Source: Siphonodentalium dalli (Eukaryota; Mollusca; Scaphopoda; Gadilida; Siphonodentaliidae). Taken from it: a stretch of 64,000 nt of DNA. The DNA is taken from the NCBI GenBank assembly GCA_032622095.1, contig CP136061.1, forward strand, positions 255,635,582-255,699,581. Reading direction: 5' to 3'. Positions 50,266 through 63,371 of this stretch are shown here, piece by piece (position 1 is the stretch's first letter; every line of letters starts with the position of its first letter). Below the pieces are notes generated by a model that worked only from the letters and a program-made list of their open reading frames with translations, had not been told where the DNA came from and did no database searches. The translations under genes were made by a program, and so were the position numbers.

Positions 50266-50544
50266 CCCTTTACCCAACAAACCGGCCAAATAAAGCTTCA
50301 ACAGCCTAAAATATCTTCGGTCTGTCTCAATAGAACCATACAAATATGGATATCATTGGAACCGGCTCCTTGACCACATTGTGATAGTTACAGTTATGCC
50401 CTGTGCCAATGCATTCTCTTATATATGCGAGTCGACCATAGGTCGCCTCGCATATATAAGAGAATGCATTGGCCTAAAAAAAATAGGTCGACTCGCATAT
50501 ATAAGAGAATGCATTGGCACAGGGCCCTTCTGTTGGGTAAAGGG
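50266..50544. mobile_element. P1 MITE, copy 6, internally deleted
   Basis: TTAA at 50262-50265 and 50545-50548. The spacer and half of the second palindrome are missing. Confidence 0.85.
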
Positions 50545-50735
50545 TTAAGATGGCAGCACACTTGTGTACACGGGCCGTTGATTTCGCGATTGTTATTTTT
50601 ATTAATAAACTACCCAATGCTTCATTATCACTTCCAAAACATACAGTAATGTGCTTATTGTGTCCTGGACCTATTATTGTCCCCTGAAAAAATGTCAGAG
50701 GAATATTATAATCAGTATATGTGCATGCATGTGTG

Positions 50736-50762
50736 CATCCATCCATCCATCCATCCATCCTT
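50736..50762. repeat. tetranucleotide repeat (catc)
   Basis: Uninterrupted catc units. Confidence 0.9.
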
Positions 50763-51009
50763 CTCCACATGATAACTTGAGCAATATTCAACAGAATTTC
50801 TTGATATTTGGCACGTGGTTCACATGTGAGAAGATGCAGGCCAAGTTCTAATTTGGTGACAGTCCGATGATTTTTGATGGAGTTATGCTCATTTTTCGAC
50901 TTAGAAATTGCTGTGGTTTCCACATAGTAATTTGAGCAATATGGTTCTCATTTGAGAAACCGCAGGCCAAGTTATATTTTATTCTATTTAATTTTGTTGT
51001 CTCAATGAT

Positions 51010-51420
51010 AAAGCCTGCAAATAGCGTGTCTGTCATTTGCAGAATGAGGTCCCAAGAGGGTGAATTTAGTGGGCTAGCATCACTAAATTCACCCTCTGGG
51101 GACCTCATTCTGCTTAGGCCCTCAACTGCTATGGCAGACCTAGGATCAGATTGAAGTTTCCCAGTTGAAGTTGGGCGCCTCGATTATGGATTTTATCTTC
51201 TGCAAATTAGGGGATATAGAAACTTCCCAGATGGGAAAATGTAACTAAAAACAATGTTAATTTGATACCATAGATTTTTCCCAGAAGATGAGGCCTAAGC
51301 AGAATGCAGTCCCCAGAGGGTGAATTTAGTGATGCTAGCCCGCTATGCGGGATAGCGTCACTAAATTCACCCTCTGGGGACCTCATTCTGCAAATGACAG
51401 ACACGCTATTTGCAGGCTTG
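51010..51420. mobile_element. H1 MITE, 411-bp composite form with 8-bp TSD
   Basis: Ends AAGCCTGCAAATAG and inverse; TCAATGAT on both sides (51002-51009, 51421-51428). It shows that the two-hairpin form moves as a unit. It lies in the intron between exons b and c. Confidence 0.85.
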
Positions 51421-52052
51421 TCAATGATAAATTGAACATTCTTCTAAAGAATCTCTTGACACTTGGTGAGAAGGAGTCAAATTATGCCAGAATTTTAATT
51501 CTTTGCTCTTAAAAAAGCTCGATTTGGGGACATGGGCTCTGTAACTTTTTATATCATTTGTGCTGCCAGGGGCATATATTCCATATATGGGTGCTCCCTA
51601 CGTTTTTCCCTCTGTTACCAGAAACATCACTATAAATTTTTAGGGTAAGTCTTTTGAAGTACATATTGAACAATTTAATGTATTTATTAACATATTTTGG
51701 TCACTACTGGACTGCATTATAACATTATATTTACATACTAAGTGTTGTCATCACTAAATCCAGCATTCTGATTGGTCGGTGCCCACGTGGCTAGTTGCAG
51801 TTATTTCTCGGTGAATTCGCAACGGCTCATAACACCAAGCTCATAACACCATCGATACGTCATTGGGTTTGGAAAGACGAACGCGTAATGTTTTGGGCGC
51901 AATTGGACTCGTGCAGGATTGACTTAATACATCATCGGGTTTCAATATGAAGAGAAATTGTTCCTATTAACTTTTGCCAAGGGTGCACTTTTCGATTTAA
52001 ATACATTTACAAAAGTGGCTTTTTCGCTAAATGTATATAAATATAAAGGTTA

Positions 52053-52195
52053 ACTGTCATGTGGACTTTTTTTATGGAGATGTAACCGTGAGGTAAGTGG
52101 TCATAACTTGTATGTAAAACCCTTCGGGTTTTACACAAGTTATGTCCACTTACCTCACGGTTACATCTCCATAAAAAAAGTCCACATGACAGTTT
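52053..52195. repeat. about 140-bp hairpin
   Basis: Arms aactgtcatgtggacttttt and inverse; the centre is cccttcggg. Confidence 0.88.
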
Positions 52196-52520
52196 AAATA
52201 ATCCTTATATAACATTACTGCATTATAAGCAAGCATAATTTTAAGCAGTCAGATTGGAATACGCAATACAGAGTCTGAACTATAAATAGGAGGGCATCCC
52301 ATTACTTCCAAGAAGCATTACGTCAGTGTCAGCCAATCACAACATTTAACGGTAGAGTGATGAAGCCAATCAGACGATTGTCACAATTCCTATAATTCCA
52401 GTAGACCTCGCCAGATAATAGGGTAAAAATGTTCTGTCACATTGATAATTTAACACAGTGTTTACTAATTTAGAGATTATGACAACTAATCAGACACTAA
52501 AAAACATCTGTGAAGAATTG

Positions 52521-52572
52521 ACCAATAATACCAATAATACCAATAATACCAATAATACCAATAATACCAAGC
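52521..52572. repeat. 9-bp microsatellite caataatac
   Basis: About six exact units immediately left of the P1 MITE copy 7. Confidence 0.9.
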
Positions 52573-52601
52573 AAGGTACTGAGCAAGGAGAATAAAATTA
52601 A

Positions 52602-52993
52602 CCCTTTACCCAACAAACCGGCCAAAACCGGCCAAATAAAGCTTCAACAGCCTAAAATATCTTCGGTCTGTCTCAATAGAACCATACAAATATGGATATC
52701 ATTGGAACCTGCTCCTTGACCACATTGTGATAGTTACAGTTATGCCCTGTGCCAATGCATTCTCTTATATATGCGAGTCGACCATAGGTCGCCTCGCATA
52801 TATAAGAGAATGCATTGGCCTAAAAAAAATCTTTTTTTAACACTTTTTACCATTTTTTCTTACATTCTTTAACAATTTTTTAATTTTTAATGTGTTAAGC
52901 CAATGCATTCTCTTATATATGCGAGGCGACCTATGGTCGACTCGCATATATAAGAGAATGCATTGGCACAGGGCCCTTCTGTTGGGTAAAGGG
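52602..52993. mobile_element. P1 MITE, copy 7
   Basis: TTAA at 52598-52601 and 52994-52997. It is complete with two palindromes and lies 114 bp downstream of exon b's donor. Confidence 0.87.
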
Positions 52994-53110
52994 TTAAGCA
53001 CTTATAAGAATTTCAACAGTTTACACCGATTATGTTATTCCCGAAAACGAAACCGAATGGAGATATCTGTCAATCATAAAACCTCCACAAAGCTTTATCT
53101 ATGCAGTCAC

Positions 53111-53181
53111 CTTTCATCGTATTCTTCATCTGTGAAAGGAGCAATTTGTAGAGCAGCAGATGATGGGAACATATGTCCATC
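53111..53181 (-). CDS. PRMT6: PRMT6-like arginine methyltransferase, exon b
   Basis: 71 bp, 23 codons plus two bases. It begins DGHMFPSSAALQIAPF and continues the family pattern after the double-E helix (in PRMT6 and PRMT1, a glycine-rich turn, then FP, then a beta strand with an IAP- or VTA-like motif). Acceptor tttctctttcag and donor gtgact flank it exactly. It starts in phase 0, matching exon a, and ends with AG of a split arginine codon completed by exon c. It lies in a short unique stretch between a TTAA-type MITE (52602-52993) and hAT-like hairpin repeats (from 53306). Unlike exons c-f, no tandem copies follow its donor. Confidence 0.9.
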
Positions 53182-53305
53182 CTGAAAGAGAAACCAAAAT
53201 AAATAAGTAAATGAATAAAATGAAATAATTAAATAGTAGTAGAGACACGTGGTATTAAAATTAGGAGATTAACATGCTGTATGGTAAAAATTAGCAGACA
53301 ACAAC

Positions 53306-54010
53306 CAAGCCTGAGTTTAGTATGTCTGTCATTTGCAGAATGAGGTCCCCAGAGGTGAATTTAGTGATGCTATCCCGCATAGCGGGCTAGTATCACCAAA
53401 TTCACCCCATGGGGACCTCATTTTGCATGGCCTCATCTGCTATGGGAGACATAGAGTCAGATTGAAGTTCCCAAATGGTGAATATTGTGATGTACACCCA
53501 TTGGGAACCTCAATTATGCTATGTGTCGTCTGCCAGTTTGGAGATATACAGAAACTAAACTAAAAAAGAAATAGAATCTATGTGAATAAGTTCCTATAGA
53601 ATATGATAATAAAGAAATTTTAAAGAGAAGATGACGAATAAACAGAATGAGGTCCCCCAGAGGGTGAATTGAGTGACGCTATCTGAGCATATCCCGCATG
53701 ATAGGCTTGCATCACCAACATATAGGACATATGCATACTGGCAGATGATGAGGCTTGCATTGCATGTAAGCAGAATGAGGTCCCCCAGAGGGTGAATTTA
53801 GTGATGCTATCTTAGTCTATCCCGCACGATGGGATAGCATCACCAACATATAGGACATATGCATACTGGCAGATGATGAGGCTTACATGTAAGCAGAATC
53901 AGGTCCCCAGAGGGGGAATTTAGTGACGCTATCTGAGCCTATCCCGCACGATGGGCTAGCATCACCAATATATTGGACATATGCATACTGGCAGATGATA
54001 AGGCTTGCAT
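53306..54010. mobile_element. H1-related composite, internally repeated
   Basis: It starts CAAGCCTGAG with a full hairpin (53333-53427). Then come three tandem units of about 120 bp, each with gaggtcccccagagggtgaa and catataggacatatgcatac (53640-54005). Confidence 0.65.
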
Positions 54011-54365
54011 TGCATGTAATGTGGATGTGGATGTGGATGTGTTTTCATGGTGGGGAGAAATTAAAGAACAAGCCCCTGTGGCATTGACATTAGATGGGAA
54101 AGAGTGGTTTTTGCCACACATTGCAACAAACATGGCCACCGGTGGCCATCCTGGAATATGCAGTCTAAAAACAGTCTGGGAGACATTTAGTCCGTAAACC
54201 TGACTTTTATTATCAGAGCGAGAGCGTCTAGCTCTGTTTGATTAGGAGGCATTTATCCATTCATCGTGAAAATTGTTGTATACCATTAATACATTTAAAA
54301 TATGTAGATCTGAAAGAGTACTTGTGGACATTTCCATGGAAAAACATGGCTTTCGCCATCTTGGG

Positions 54366-55238
54366 CAGGGACCAGCCGAGAGGGCGACGTGGGCGACTTC
54401 TTCGCCCTAGCGCCGTCCGCTTCGCCTTATTTTTGCAGTCGGGCGAAGTTCAAGTCGCCCTGAAAAATCCAAAGTTGACTGACGAAAATCGGCAAAATTC
54501 CCCAAATAATTTATGATAATTTACAACTGTCAACAGTGATTGCACACAATACTCCACTATCAGGGTGTTGTAAAACAATTAACACCTGTATTGCTCCAAT
54601 CTGGAAGCATGTTGACAACGGAGTCTGATTACTGGCAGCTGTGAAAACATCGTCGGGCCTCAAGTGATAATCTGGTTGTTGTGATTTTTAGATTACCGTG
54701 ATTACCACACCTTACAATGAAGATTACAACTCACAGCTCTTACAATGTGTCAGTTCATCACTCCCTCTATGGAGTTTGGTTTAAGAAATTTAAAAACAAA
54801 TTCATTTGTGAAGCATATTAAATTTTCAAACGGGATTACTAATAGAGCGCAGTGAAAGTGTTCATGATTTCGTTTCGTTTCGGTTTGATAAATATTGTTG
54901 GCATTTTTAAAAACCCGAAAAATATGAAATAAAATCTTGTCATTCTCCCACAATTACGATATAAAATGCTGCTATCCTCTCACAATTATGTTTGGGTATT
55001 ATTAATAGTTATTAGGGTCATGAAGTGAACATAAAGACTCCATATTTCAACCATTGTTTCATAAGTTTAATTGACATATTACATCTCTCCTATTTTCGTT
55101 CTATAGCGACTCCTGTCGTAGTACTGTTCAATTTAAGTTTTGTAGACTAACTTCGCCCTATAGAACGGCCACTTCGCCTTATTTTTATAGTAGGGCGAAG
55201 TCATTTCGCCCTGAAAATATGGTCTAGGCTGGTCCCTG
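54366..55238. mobile_element. 873-bp non-autonomous hAT-like element with exact 8-bp TSD
   Basis: The termini are CAGGGACCAGCC and its inverse GGCTGGTCCCTG, flanked by ATCTTGGG on both sides (54358-54365 and 55239-55246). Subterminal cttcgcccta and cgaagt motifs are inverted between the ends. The site is the GGCCATCTTGGA part of a pearl-like repeat unit. Confidence 0.88.
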
Positions 55239-55614
55239 ATCTTGGGTTTAGCATATCATTCTTTAGAACATGCATTCTCATCAAGTTAATATTAGCCTAA
55301 CTTGACGAATGTGTACATTGAAATGTAGATGGGAAATAGTCATTATGGTCAAGCACATTTTCATTGACATGTAGGCAGGCCTCAGCTTGCAGGTTGAGAA
55401 TAGGGAGAAGTGACTTCTCCCTCAGGCAGAAATAGGGAGAAGTGAGGGGAAAATAGGGAGAAGTGAGAGACTGGAGAATCATTTCATCTGATAATTTATT
55501 TAATATGTATAGGTTAAACAAACGAAAAAAACATGGAAAAAAATTAAATTTTTTCATTTAAATGAAATATAGATTGTTTATATCATGCCACAATTAACGG
55601 CCTTGAGTCCTTGA

Positions 55615-58600
55615 CATCGACTACTTGAGGAGCGGTATTGACCCGAATTTTTTTTTTTTTATTTTTTCTTTTACACACGGAAAAATTATATATCATATGA
55701 AAGTAGAAGATGTAGGCTTCATGTTCCGCCCTGCTGTAAAATGTGAAAGTGGTGCCGTTGCCATGGAAACAGAATGTAAACAATGTAGACACAGTTTGAT
55801 ATTAAACCATTTCCGCAAATGGTAAAAACTAATTTAAGCCCATTCTAGGACAGGAACAGACGTTGAAGATCATTTATTGATGATTTGTCCACTATAATTA
55901 TGTTCCAACGATTCCAGTATTAAATAGGATGCACATATAGGTTATACGGGTCTTTATTGACATTTTGGGTTAAAAATGGTGATTTTTGCAAAAAAATGCG
56001 ATAATTTTGGAATTGGAACATGTATTGAATACTACACTGGTTACAGTAATAATTTATGCATTATTATGATGGCATCATACGTGTACTTAAAATTAATTTG
56101 GATAAAACTGCCGAAAAGGCCCAATACCAAGAGAAATACCTGTTACCATGGAAACGATATTTAAAAATACAAAAAATGCCGTTATTGGAAAGAAATGAAG
56201 ACCTATAACCCTTGCGACACAATATAACTTTTTGAAATTTGTTTTTTATGACATGCACCTTTAAACCGGACTTCCGTGTTGGGTAATTGATGCGGTTTAT
56301 TTAGCTGTTGCCATGGAAACGGACCAAATATCGCCAAATAATGATGTTTTTTCCCCATAGAGCTGACATTTAAAGCATGGTATTTTATGAAGCAAAGCGT
56401 ATTATGACAACCCGTTATAGATGTCTCAAAACTTTTTTCAAAGATTACTATTTCCCAATTATACCAGTAGTAGCTAGGATGCACATATAGGATATGAAGG
56501 TTTTATTGCCATTTTGGGGTAAAAACTGTTAATTTTTGCCAAAAATGCGACAATTTTGGAATTGAAACATTTATTTGATACTACATTGGTTACAGTAATA
56601 ATTTAAACATATTATGATGGCTTCTTACGTGTGCTTTAATCTAGTTTTGATAAAACTGCAGAAAAAGTCCAATACCCTGAGAAATACCTATCACCATGGA
56701 AATGATATTAAAAAATACACAACATTTCATTATTGGAAAGAAATGAAGTTCTATAACCATTGCGACACAAATTAACTTTTTGAATAATGAATAATGATGT
56801 TTTCCCCTATAAACTGGACATTTAAATTGTGAATTTTATAAAGCAAAACATATTGTAACAACCTGTTATAGGTATTTCAATATCTTCAACTCATATATAT
56901 AATACAATAGGGGATAAGAGCACCCCTAAGACGACTTTCCTGCAGGTTTGCCAGACAAATTTACCATTATGTGAACGCACCCTGACATGGTACTCATCAG
57001 ACTCAGAGTCCACGTGTTTTGATCATTTTATTCCCAATTTCTCAGCTGTTTCTGTGGATCTAGAAGAAAATTGTCTAAATAGTGATGTGTTTTGCACAAT
57101 TTTTTTTATTATTGGAAATTGTGTGAAAAATTACGGTTATGTTTAAAAACCAACACCACGTATCTGGAAAATGCCATGATAGGATTTTAAAAGATTCGCT
57201 GTCTGGGAATTATGAAACTGATTTGAAAGCAAATAGTTGATGATTATAAGCTACATCCCTAAATAGTAATTACCTGTACTTACTCAGAATAACGCCATAA
57301 CAAGTTCCTGGAATATATCACAACAGAACCCCTTTGGGTCAATTGTGAACCTGCATGATTAAAATGGGTCAGGCAGTGTGGTTATAGTGAGGATTGCTAT
57401 GCAAATGCGGTGATATGGTGCGCCATAGCTGCATTATGTCAAGCTCAGGCAATATATCCGGTTAATATATCAATATATGTGGTTAGTTAGTCAATAGATG
57501 CAGCCTCTTTGCAATTATATTTGGCTACTTTGTCAATATTGGAGGTTAGTTAGTCAATATATGCAGATAATTTGTCAATATATGTGGTTAGTTAAGTCAA
57601 TATATGCAGCTACTTTGCAAATATATGCAATATATTCCAATATATGTGGTTAGTTGGTCAATACTTTGGCCATTAATTTGGTTAGTTAGTCAATATATGT
57701 AGCAAATTAGTCAATATATGCGGTTAGTTAGTCAATATATGTTTGTTAGTTAGTCATTATATGCAGTTACTTTGTCAATATATGTGTCAGTTAGTCATTA
57801 TATGCAGCTACTTAGTCAAAATATGTGGTCAGTTAGTCATTATATGAAGCTACTTAGTCAATATATGCAGTTAGTTAGTCATTATATGCAGCTACTTAGT
57901 CAATAAATGTGGTTAGTTAGTCATTATGTGTAGATAATTAGTCAATAAATGCAGTTAGTTAGTCAATATATGCATCTACTTTGTCTAAGTAGCTGAATAT
58001 AATGACAAACTGACCACATATATTGACAAAGTAGCTGCATATAATGACTATCTAACAGCATATATTGACTAAGTAGCAAAATATAATGACTATTATTAAA
58101 CTGATCACATATATTGACTAAGTAGTTGCATATAATGACTGACTAACACATATATTGACAAAGAAACTGCATATACTGACTAACTAACCGCATATATTGA
58201 CTAAGTAGCTGCATATAATGACTAACTAACTGCTTATATTGACTGAGTAACTGCATATAATGACTAACTAACCACACACGTTGACTACGTATATACACAT
58301 AATGACTAACTGCTTATATTGACTAAGTAGCTGCATATAATGACTAACTATCCGCATGTATTGACTAAGTAGCCGCATATAATGACTAACTGACCGCATA
58401 TATTGACCAAGTAGCTGCATATAATGACCAACTGACCAAATATTGACTAATTAGTTGCATATAATGACTAACTGACCGCATATATTGACTAAGTAGCTGC
58501 ATATAATGACTAACTGACCACATATATTGACTAAGTAGATGCATATAATGACTAACTGACCACATATATTGACTAAGTAGTTGCATATAATGACTAACTA

Positions 58601-61165
58601 ACCGCATATATTGACTAAGTAGCTGCATATAATGACTAACTGATCGCATATATTGACTAAGTAGCTGCATATAATGACTAACTGACCACATATATTGACT
58701 AAGTAGCTGCATATAATGACTAACTATCCGCATGTATTGACTAAGTAGCCGCATATAATGACTAACTGACCGCATATATTGACCAAGTAGCTGCATATAA
58801 TGACCAACTGACCAAATATTGACTAATTAGTTGCATATAATGACTAACTGACCGCATATATTGACTAAGTAGATGAATATAATGACTAACTGACCACAAA
58901 TATTGACTAAGTAGTTGCATATAATGACTAACTAACCACATATATTGACTAAGTAGCTGCATATAATGACTAACTAACTGCATATATTGGCAATGTAGAT
59001 GCCAATAATGACTAACTGACCACAAATATTGACTAATTAGCTGCATATAATGACTAACTGACCATATATATTGACTAATTAGCTGCATATCATGACTAAC
59101 TAACCGCATATATTGACTAAGTAGTTGCATATAATGACTAACTGACCGCATATATTGACTAAGTAGATGCATATAATGACTAACTGACCACATATATTGA
59201 CTAAGTACTAGTAAGTAGTTGCATATAATGACTAACTGATCGCATATATTGACTAAGTAGTTGCATATAATGACTAACTAACCGCATATATTGACTAAGT
59301 AGCTGCATATAATGACTAACTAACCGCATATATTGACAATGTAGATGCCTATAATGACTAACTGACCACAAATATTGACTAAGTAGTTGCATATAATGAC
59401 TAACTAACCACATATATTGACTATGCAGCTGTATACAATGACTAACTAATCATATATATATATATATATATATTGATAAAGTAGCTGGATATATTGTCAA
59501 TGCAATTGCACATTTTGGCAAAATAGATGTATATATTGACTAACTTACCACATTTATTGACAAAAAAACTGCATATAATGACTAACTAACCGAATATATT
59601 GACTAATTTGCTACATATATTGACTAACTAACCAAATTAATGGACAAAGTATTGAGCAACTAACCACATATGCTGCATATATTTGCAAAGTAGCTGCATA
59701 TATTGACTTAACTAACCACATATATTGACAAATTATCTGCATATATTGACTAACTAACCTCCAATATTGACAAAGTAGCCAAATATAATTGCAAAGAGGC
59801 TGCATCTATTGACTAACTAACCACATATATTGATATATTAACCGGATATATTGCCTGAGCTTGACATAATGCAGCTATGGCGCACCATATCACCGCATTT
59901 GCATAGCAATCCTCACTATTATCACACTGCCTGACCCATTTTAATCATGCAGGTTCACATTTGACCCAAAGGGGTTCGGATGTGATATATTCCAGGAACT
60001 TGTTATGCCGTTATTCTGAGCAAGTACAGAACTTCATTTCTTTCCAATAATGAAATTTTGTGTATTTTTTAATATCGTTTCCATGGTGATAGGTATTTCT
60101 CAGGGTATTGGACTTTTTCTGCAGTTTTATCAAAACTAGATTGAAGCACACGTAAGAAGCCATCATAATATGTATAAATTATTACTGTAACCAATGTAGT
60201 ATCAAATAAATGTTTCAATTCCAAAATTATCGCATTTTTTGCAAAAATTAACAGTTTTTACCCCAAAATGGCAATAAAACCTTCATATCCTATATGTGCA
60301 TTCTAGCTACTACTGGGATAATTGGGAAATAGTAATCTTTGAAAAAGATTTTGAGACATCTATAACGGGTTGTCATAATACGCTTTGCTTCATAAAATTA
60401 ATTGCATTAAATGTCAGCTCTATAGGGAAAAAAACATCATTATTTGGCGAAATTTGGTCCGTTTCCATGACAACAGATGAATAAACCGCATCAATTACCC
60501 AACACAGAAGTCCGGATTAAAAGTGCATGTCATAAAAAACAAATTTCAAAAAGTTATATTGTGTCGCAAGGGTTATAGGTCTTCATTTCTTTCCAATAAC
60601 GGCATTTTTTGTATTTTTAAATATCGTTTCCATGGTAACAGGTATTTCTCTTGGTATTGGGCCTTTTCGGCAGTTTTATCCAAATTAATTTTAAGTACAC
60701 GTATGATGCCATCATAATAATGCATAAATTATTACTGTAACCAGAGTAGTATTCAATAAATATTTCAATTCCAAAATTATCGCATTTTTTGCAAAAATCA
60801 CCATTTTTCACCCCAAAATGGCAATAAAGACCCGTATAACCTATATGTGCATCCTATTTAATACTGGAATCTTTGGAACATAGTTATAGTGGACAAATCG
60901 TCAATAAATGATCTTCAACGTCTGTTCCTGTCCTAGAATGGGCTTAAATTAGTTTTTACCATTTGCGGAAATGGTTTAATATCAAACTGTGTCTACAGTG
61001 TTTACATTCTGTTTCCATGGCAACGGCACCACTTTCACATTTTACAGCAGGGCGGAACATGAAGCCTACATCTTCTACTTTCATATGATGTATAATTTTT
61101 CCGTGTGTAAAGAAAAAAATTAAACTCGAAAAATAAGCCCCGTTGGGGCCAAGACCGCTCATCTA
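55615..61165. repeat. giant inverted repeat with arms over 1.5 kb
   Basis: The left arm (55615 to about 57980) is repeated in inverse on the right (about 57985 to 61165). For example, the segment coding VGFMFRPAVKCESGAV appears at 55700 on plus and near 61070 on minus with very few differences. The right arm lacks about 540 bp (about 56745-57285 on the left). Within each arm a block (about 55910-56260 and 56460-56840) is itself duplicated. The mirrored small frames are probably non-coding. Confidence 0.9.
57470..59870. repeat. 42-bp satellite (two diverged 21-bp halves), inverted at about 57980
   Basis: The repeat unit alternates gactaagtagctgcatata and gactaactaaccgcatata, 21 bp each. About 510 bp are in one orientation, and then the orientation flips near 57980 for about 1.9 kb. 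Because 42 bp is 14 codons, long open frames of a 14-residue repeat arise (58386-58796, 58762-59193, 59201-59413, minus). I read these as satellite artefacts. Confidence 0.92.
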
Positions 61166-61962
61166 TACCGAGTGTCTCTAAAATCACTGAATCATTGGGA
61201 ATAAAATTACGATTTTCCAGTTATGGATCACGTTTTATTTCGAACAAGGCAATACAACGATTAAAACTTTATTTGCACACTATAAACTGGTGCTCTCGGA
61301 TAATTTTGTCGCCAAATATATTCAGTAACATCGGATAATTTAAAGGGAGTACGTATTGCCAGAATTGTTTTGTGGTTGGCGATTATGTTTGCGGCCCGTT
61401 CGATCAGCGTTCTGTTATTGCGTAAAAACACGGAATACCACAAAGACGGAAACGGAACTAAAACAAACAAAACGTTTAAATCGGCAATATAATAATAATT
61501 TGAGTCAGCGATTTTAAAGCAGTCGGTCGGGACGAGCAGAAACCAACACTTTATTAAGTATGGCCAAAACGGAAGGCTTCTTTGTTTGATATATTATAAT
61601 CCTTGTCTGGACATTGAAGACCGCATTTACTTACTCAACGCTGTTAAACAAAAGGAGTCGACCTTGTGTCAACATTTTGTCCCTGTTTGACTCGCAGGCG
61701 ATATATTCATAATTGATTTGTAACACTATAGCATGCATGGCTTATCGCTTGCTACAGCCGTAAGGCTAATTTTGGGTTTTATCTTTTGAATCGGGAGATT
61801 TTGTTTCCCAATCGGGAGTATGCACTGGAGAAATGACACAAAATCGGGAGACTCCCGCCGAAATCGGAAGGCGACTTCACTTCTCCCTGGCGCGACACTA
61901 AGGCGACTTCGATGCGCCGAGGGCGACTATTTCGCCCTACTCGCCTGGTAAGCTGAGGCCTG

Positions 61963-62275
61963 CATGATGTAGGTAGGAACGAGTGATTTTGGCCACACCC
62001 TTTTAAAACATGGCCGCTGGTGGCCATCTTGGACTTTTCACTTAAATCCTTTAGCACGGGCTACAGCCCACATTTGTCATCCAATATTCATGACATTTGC
62101 TTTGAACATTGACACGTAGATGGGAACGAGTGATTTAAAAAAAAAACATAGCCACCAGTGGCCATCTAGGATTTTGCACAGCACATTTTCATCCAATCTG
62201 TTTGAAATTTGCTGTGTACATTGACACGTAAATGGGAATGAGTTATTTTAGCCACTCCCATGACAGGGTATCACC
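61963..62275. repeat. about two inverted units of the 160-bp pearl-like repeat
   Basis: Reads tagatgggaacgagtgattt and ggccatcttggacttttcac in inverse to 22370-24740. The 6.6-kb hAT-like element splits this block from 55247-55375. Confidence 0.7.
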
Positions 62276-63371
62276 TAGTCAAAATAGCATGAGAAAGTGA
62301 GGCCAAACTTTGGTTTATACCGATATATACAATATGGGGTGTGGCAATCTATTTAATAAGAAAGCCCCATTGTCACATCAGTCCTGCATATATTACTCTC
62401 AGTGTATCTGAAATAAGATAGTTAAGGGACTATTGAGCGGTCACCTTTTCTAAGGATACCTAAAAGTGATGGGTATAACTCACTTGAATCTTCGTCTTTA
62501 AAAAGGCGAGCTAAAATTGAGTTTACAAACCAAAAAAAATAAAATAAAAACACATTTTTCAGTTTTTTTTTTTTTTTTTTTTTTCCTCCTACCCAAGTTG
62601 ATTATGGCAGAAAAAATCCGTAAACCACAAAATAAAAAAACCGTGGCCGTATTTATGCCACAAACCAAATTATTGAAATTTTATATTCCATATGTATCTC
62701 TGTATTTGTTCTATATGTTTAAACCTGATTAAAAAGTATTAAAAACAATATTATTTGAGTGATTATGTAACAGAACGATGTGCGCCCCTGCCTGATCACA
62801 CCCCTGTGGACTATTGCATTAGTTCCAACTATTACGATGCACGAACAACAGGCGTGGGATTGTTAGTCGGACAGCCGTACTTAGCATGATGACGAGATCA
62901 CACGATGCTGATTCTGGCTAATTCTCAGGAATGTTCCCAGTCGAACCAGTGCAGAGGTCTAAAAGTTATTAGTTGTTTTGGTACACTGCACTGGTCATGA
63001 TATACGAAAGCTATATGAAAGCTAACTTTAGTGACGAGCCGTGTCAAACTTGGCCAGTAACATCGTCACATGATTTTGAAAAGTAGGTTACCAATTTCAA
63101 ATATAAGCACTGAGATTTTATCCATCAGTGTTCAGTTGACTGAGTCCTCCTATGAGTACCGCACTGGGAAAGACTTACTGATTCAGTAGGGCCTGAGAAT
63201 GCCAGCATCGGCTGCCGATCTTTAACGAGAAGCTATGTTCAAAGAATAAAAGAAGTTACAAAAGATCTTAAGGTTCCATGAGTTGTCGTCACCCCAAAAA
63301 TACAAACACAACGTGAAGCACGGACAGAATTTCGTATCGCCAACGTACGGAGTTCTGCCACAATTACCTAC
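62276..63371. other. intron a-b, no gene recognised
   Basis: Includes a 21-T run (62563-62583). No element boundaries seen. Confidence 0.45.

Larger units (their letters stand above)
55376..61962. mobile_element. 6.6-kb hAT-like element enclosing a giant inverted repeat
   Basis: The ends are CAGGCCTCAGCTT (55376) and its inverse ending 61962. The flanks are CATGTAGG on the left and CATGATGTAGG on the right: an 8-bp target duplication with a 3-bp slip. Subterminal motifs (agggagaagtgacttctccc on the left, gcgacttc and cgccct motifs on the right) resemble those of the other hAT-like copies here. No transposase frame is visible. It is inserted in a unit of the 160-bp pearl-like repeat, within the intron between exons a and b. 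Confidence 0.65.

Noticed and set aside
50736-50762. CRISPR-like or telomeric short repeats
   Set aside because: A plain tetranucleotide microsatellite; no spacers and no telomere motif in the window.
55625-55825. Small frame with VGFMFRPAVKCESGAV, mirrored at 60956-61162
   Set aside because: Conserved only because the two arms of the palindrome are nearly identical; no family recognised.
58386-59413. Three long minus-strand frames with HYMQLLSQYM repeats
   Set aside because: They follow the 42-bp satellite in phase; composition and mirror orientation point to non-coding repeat.
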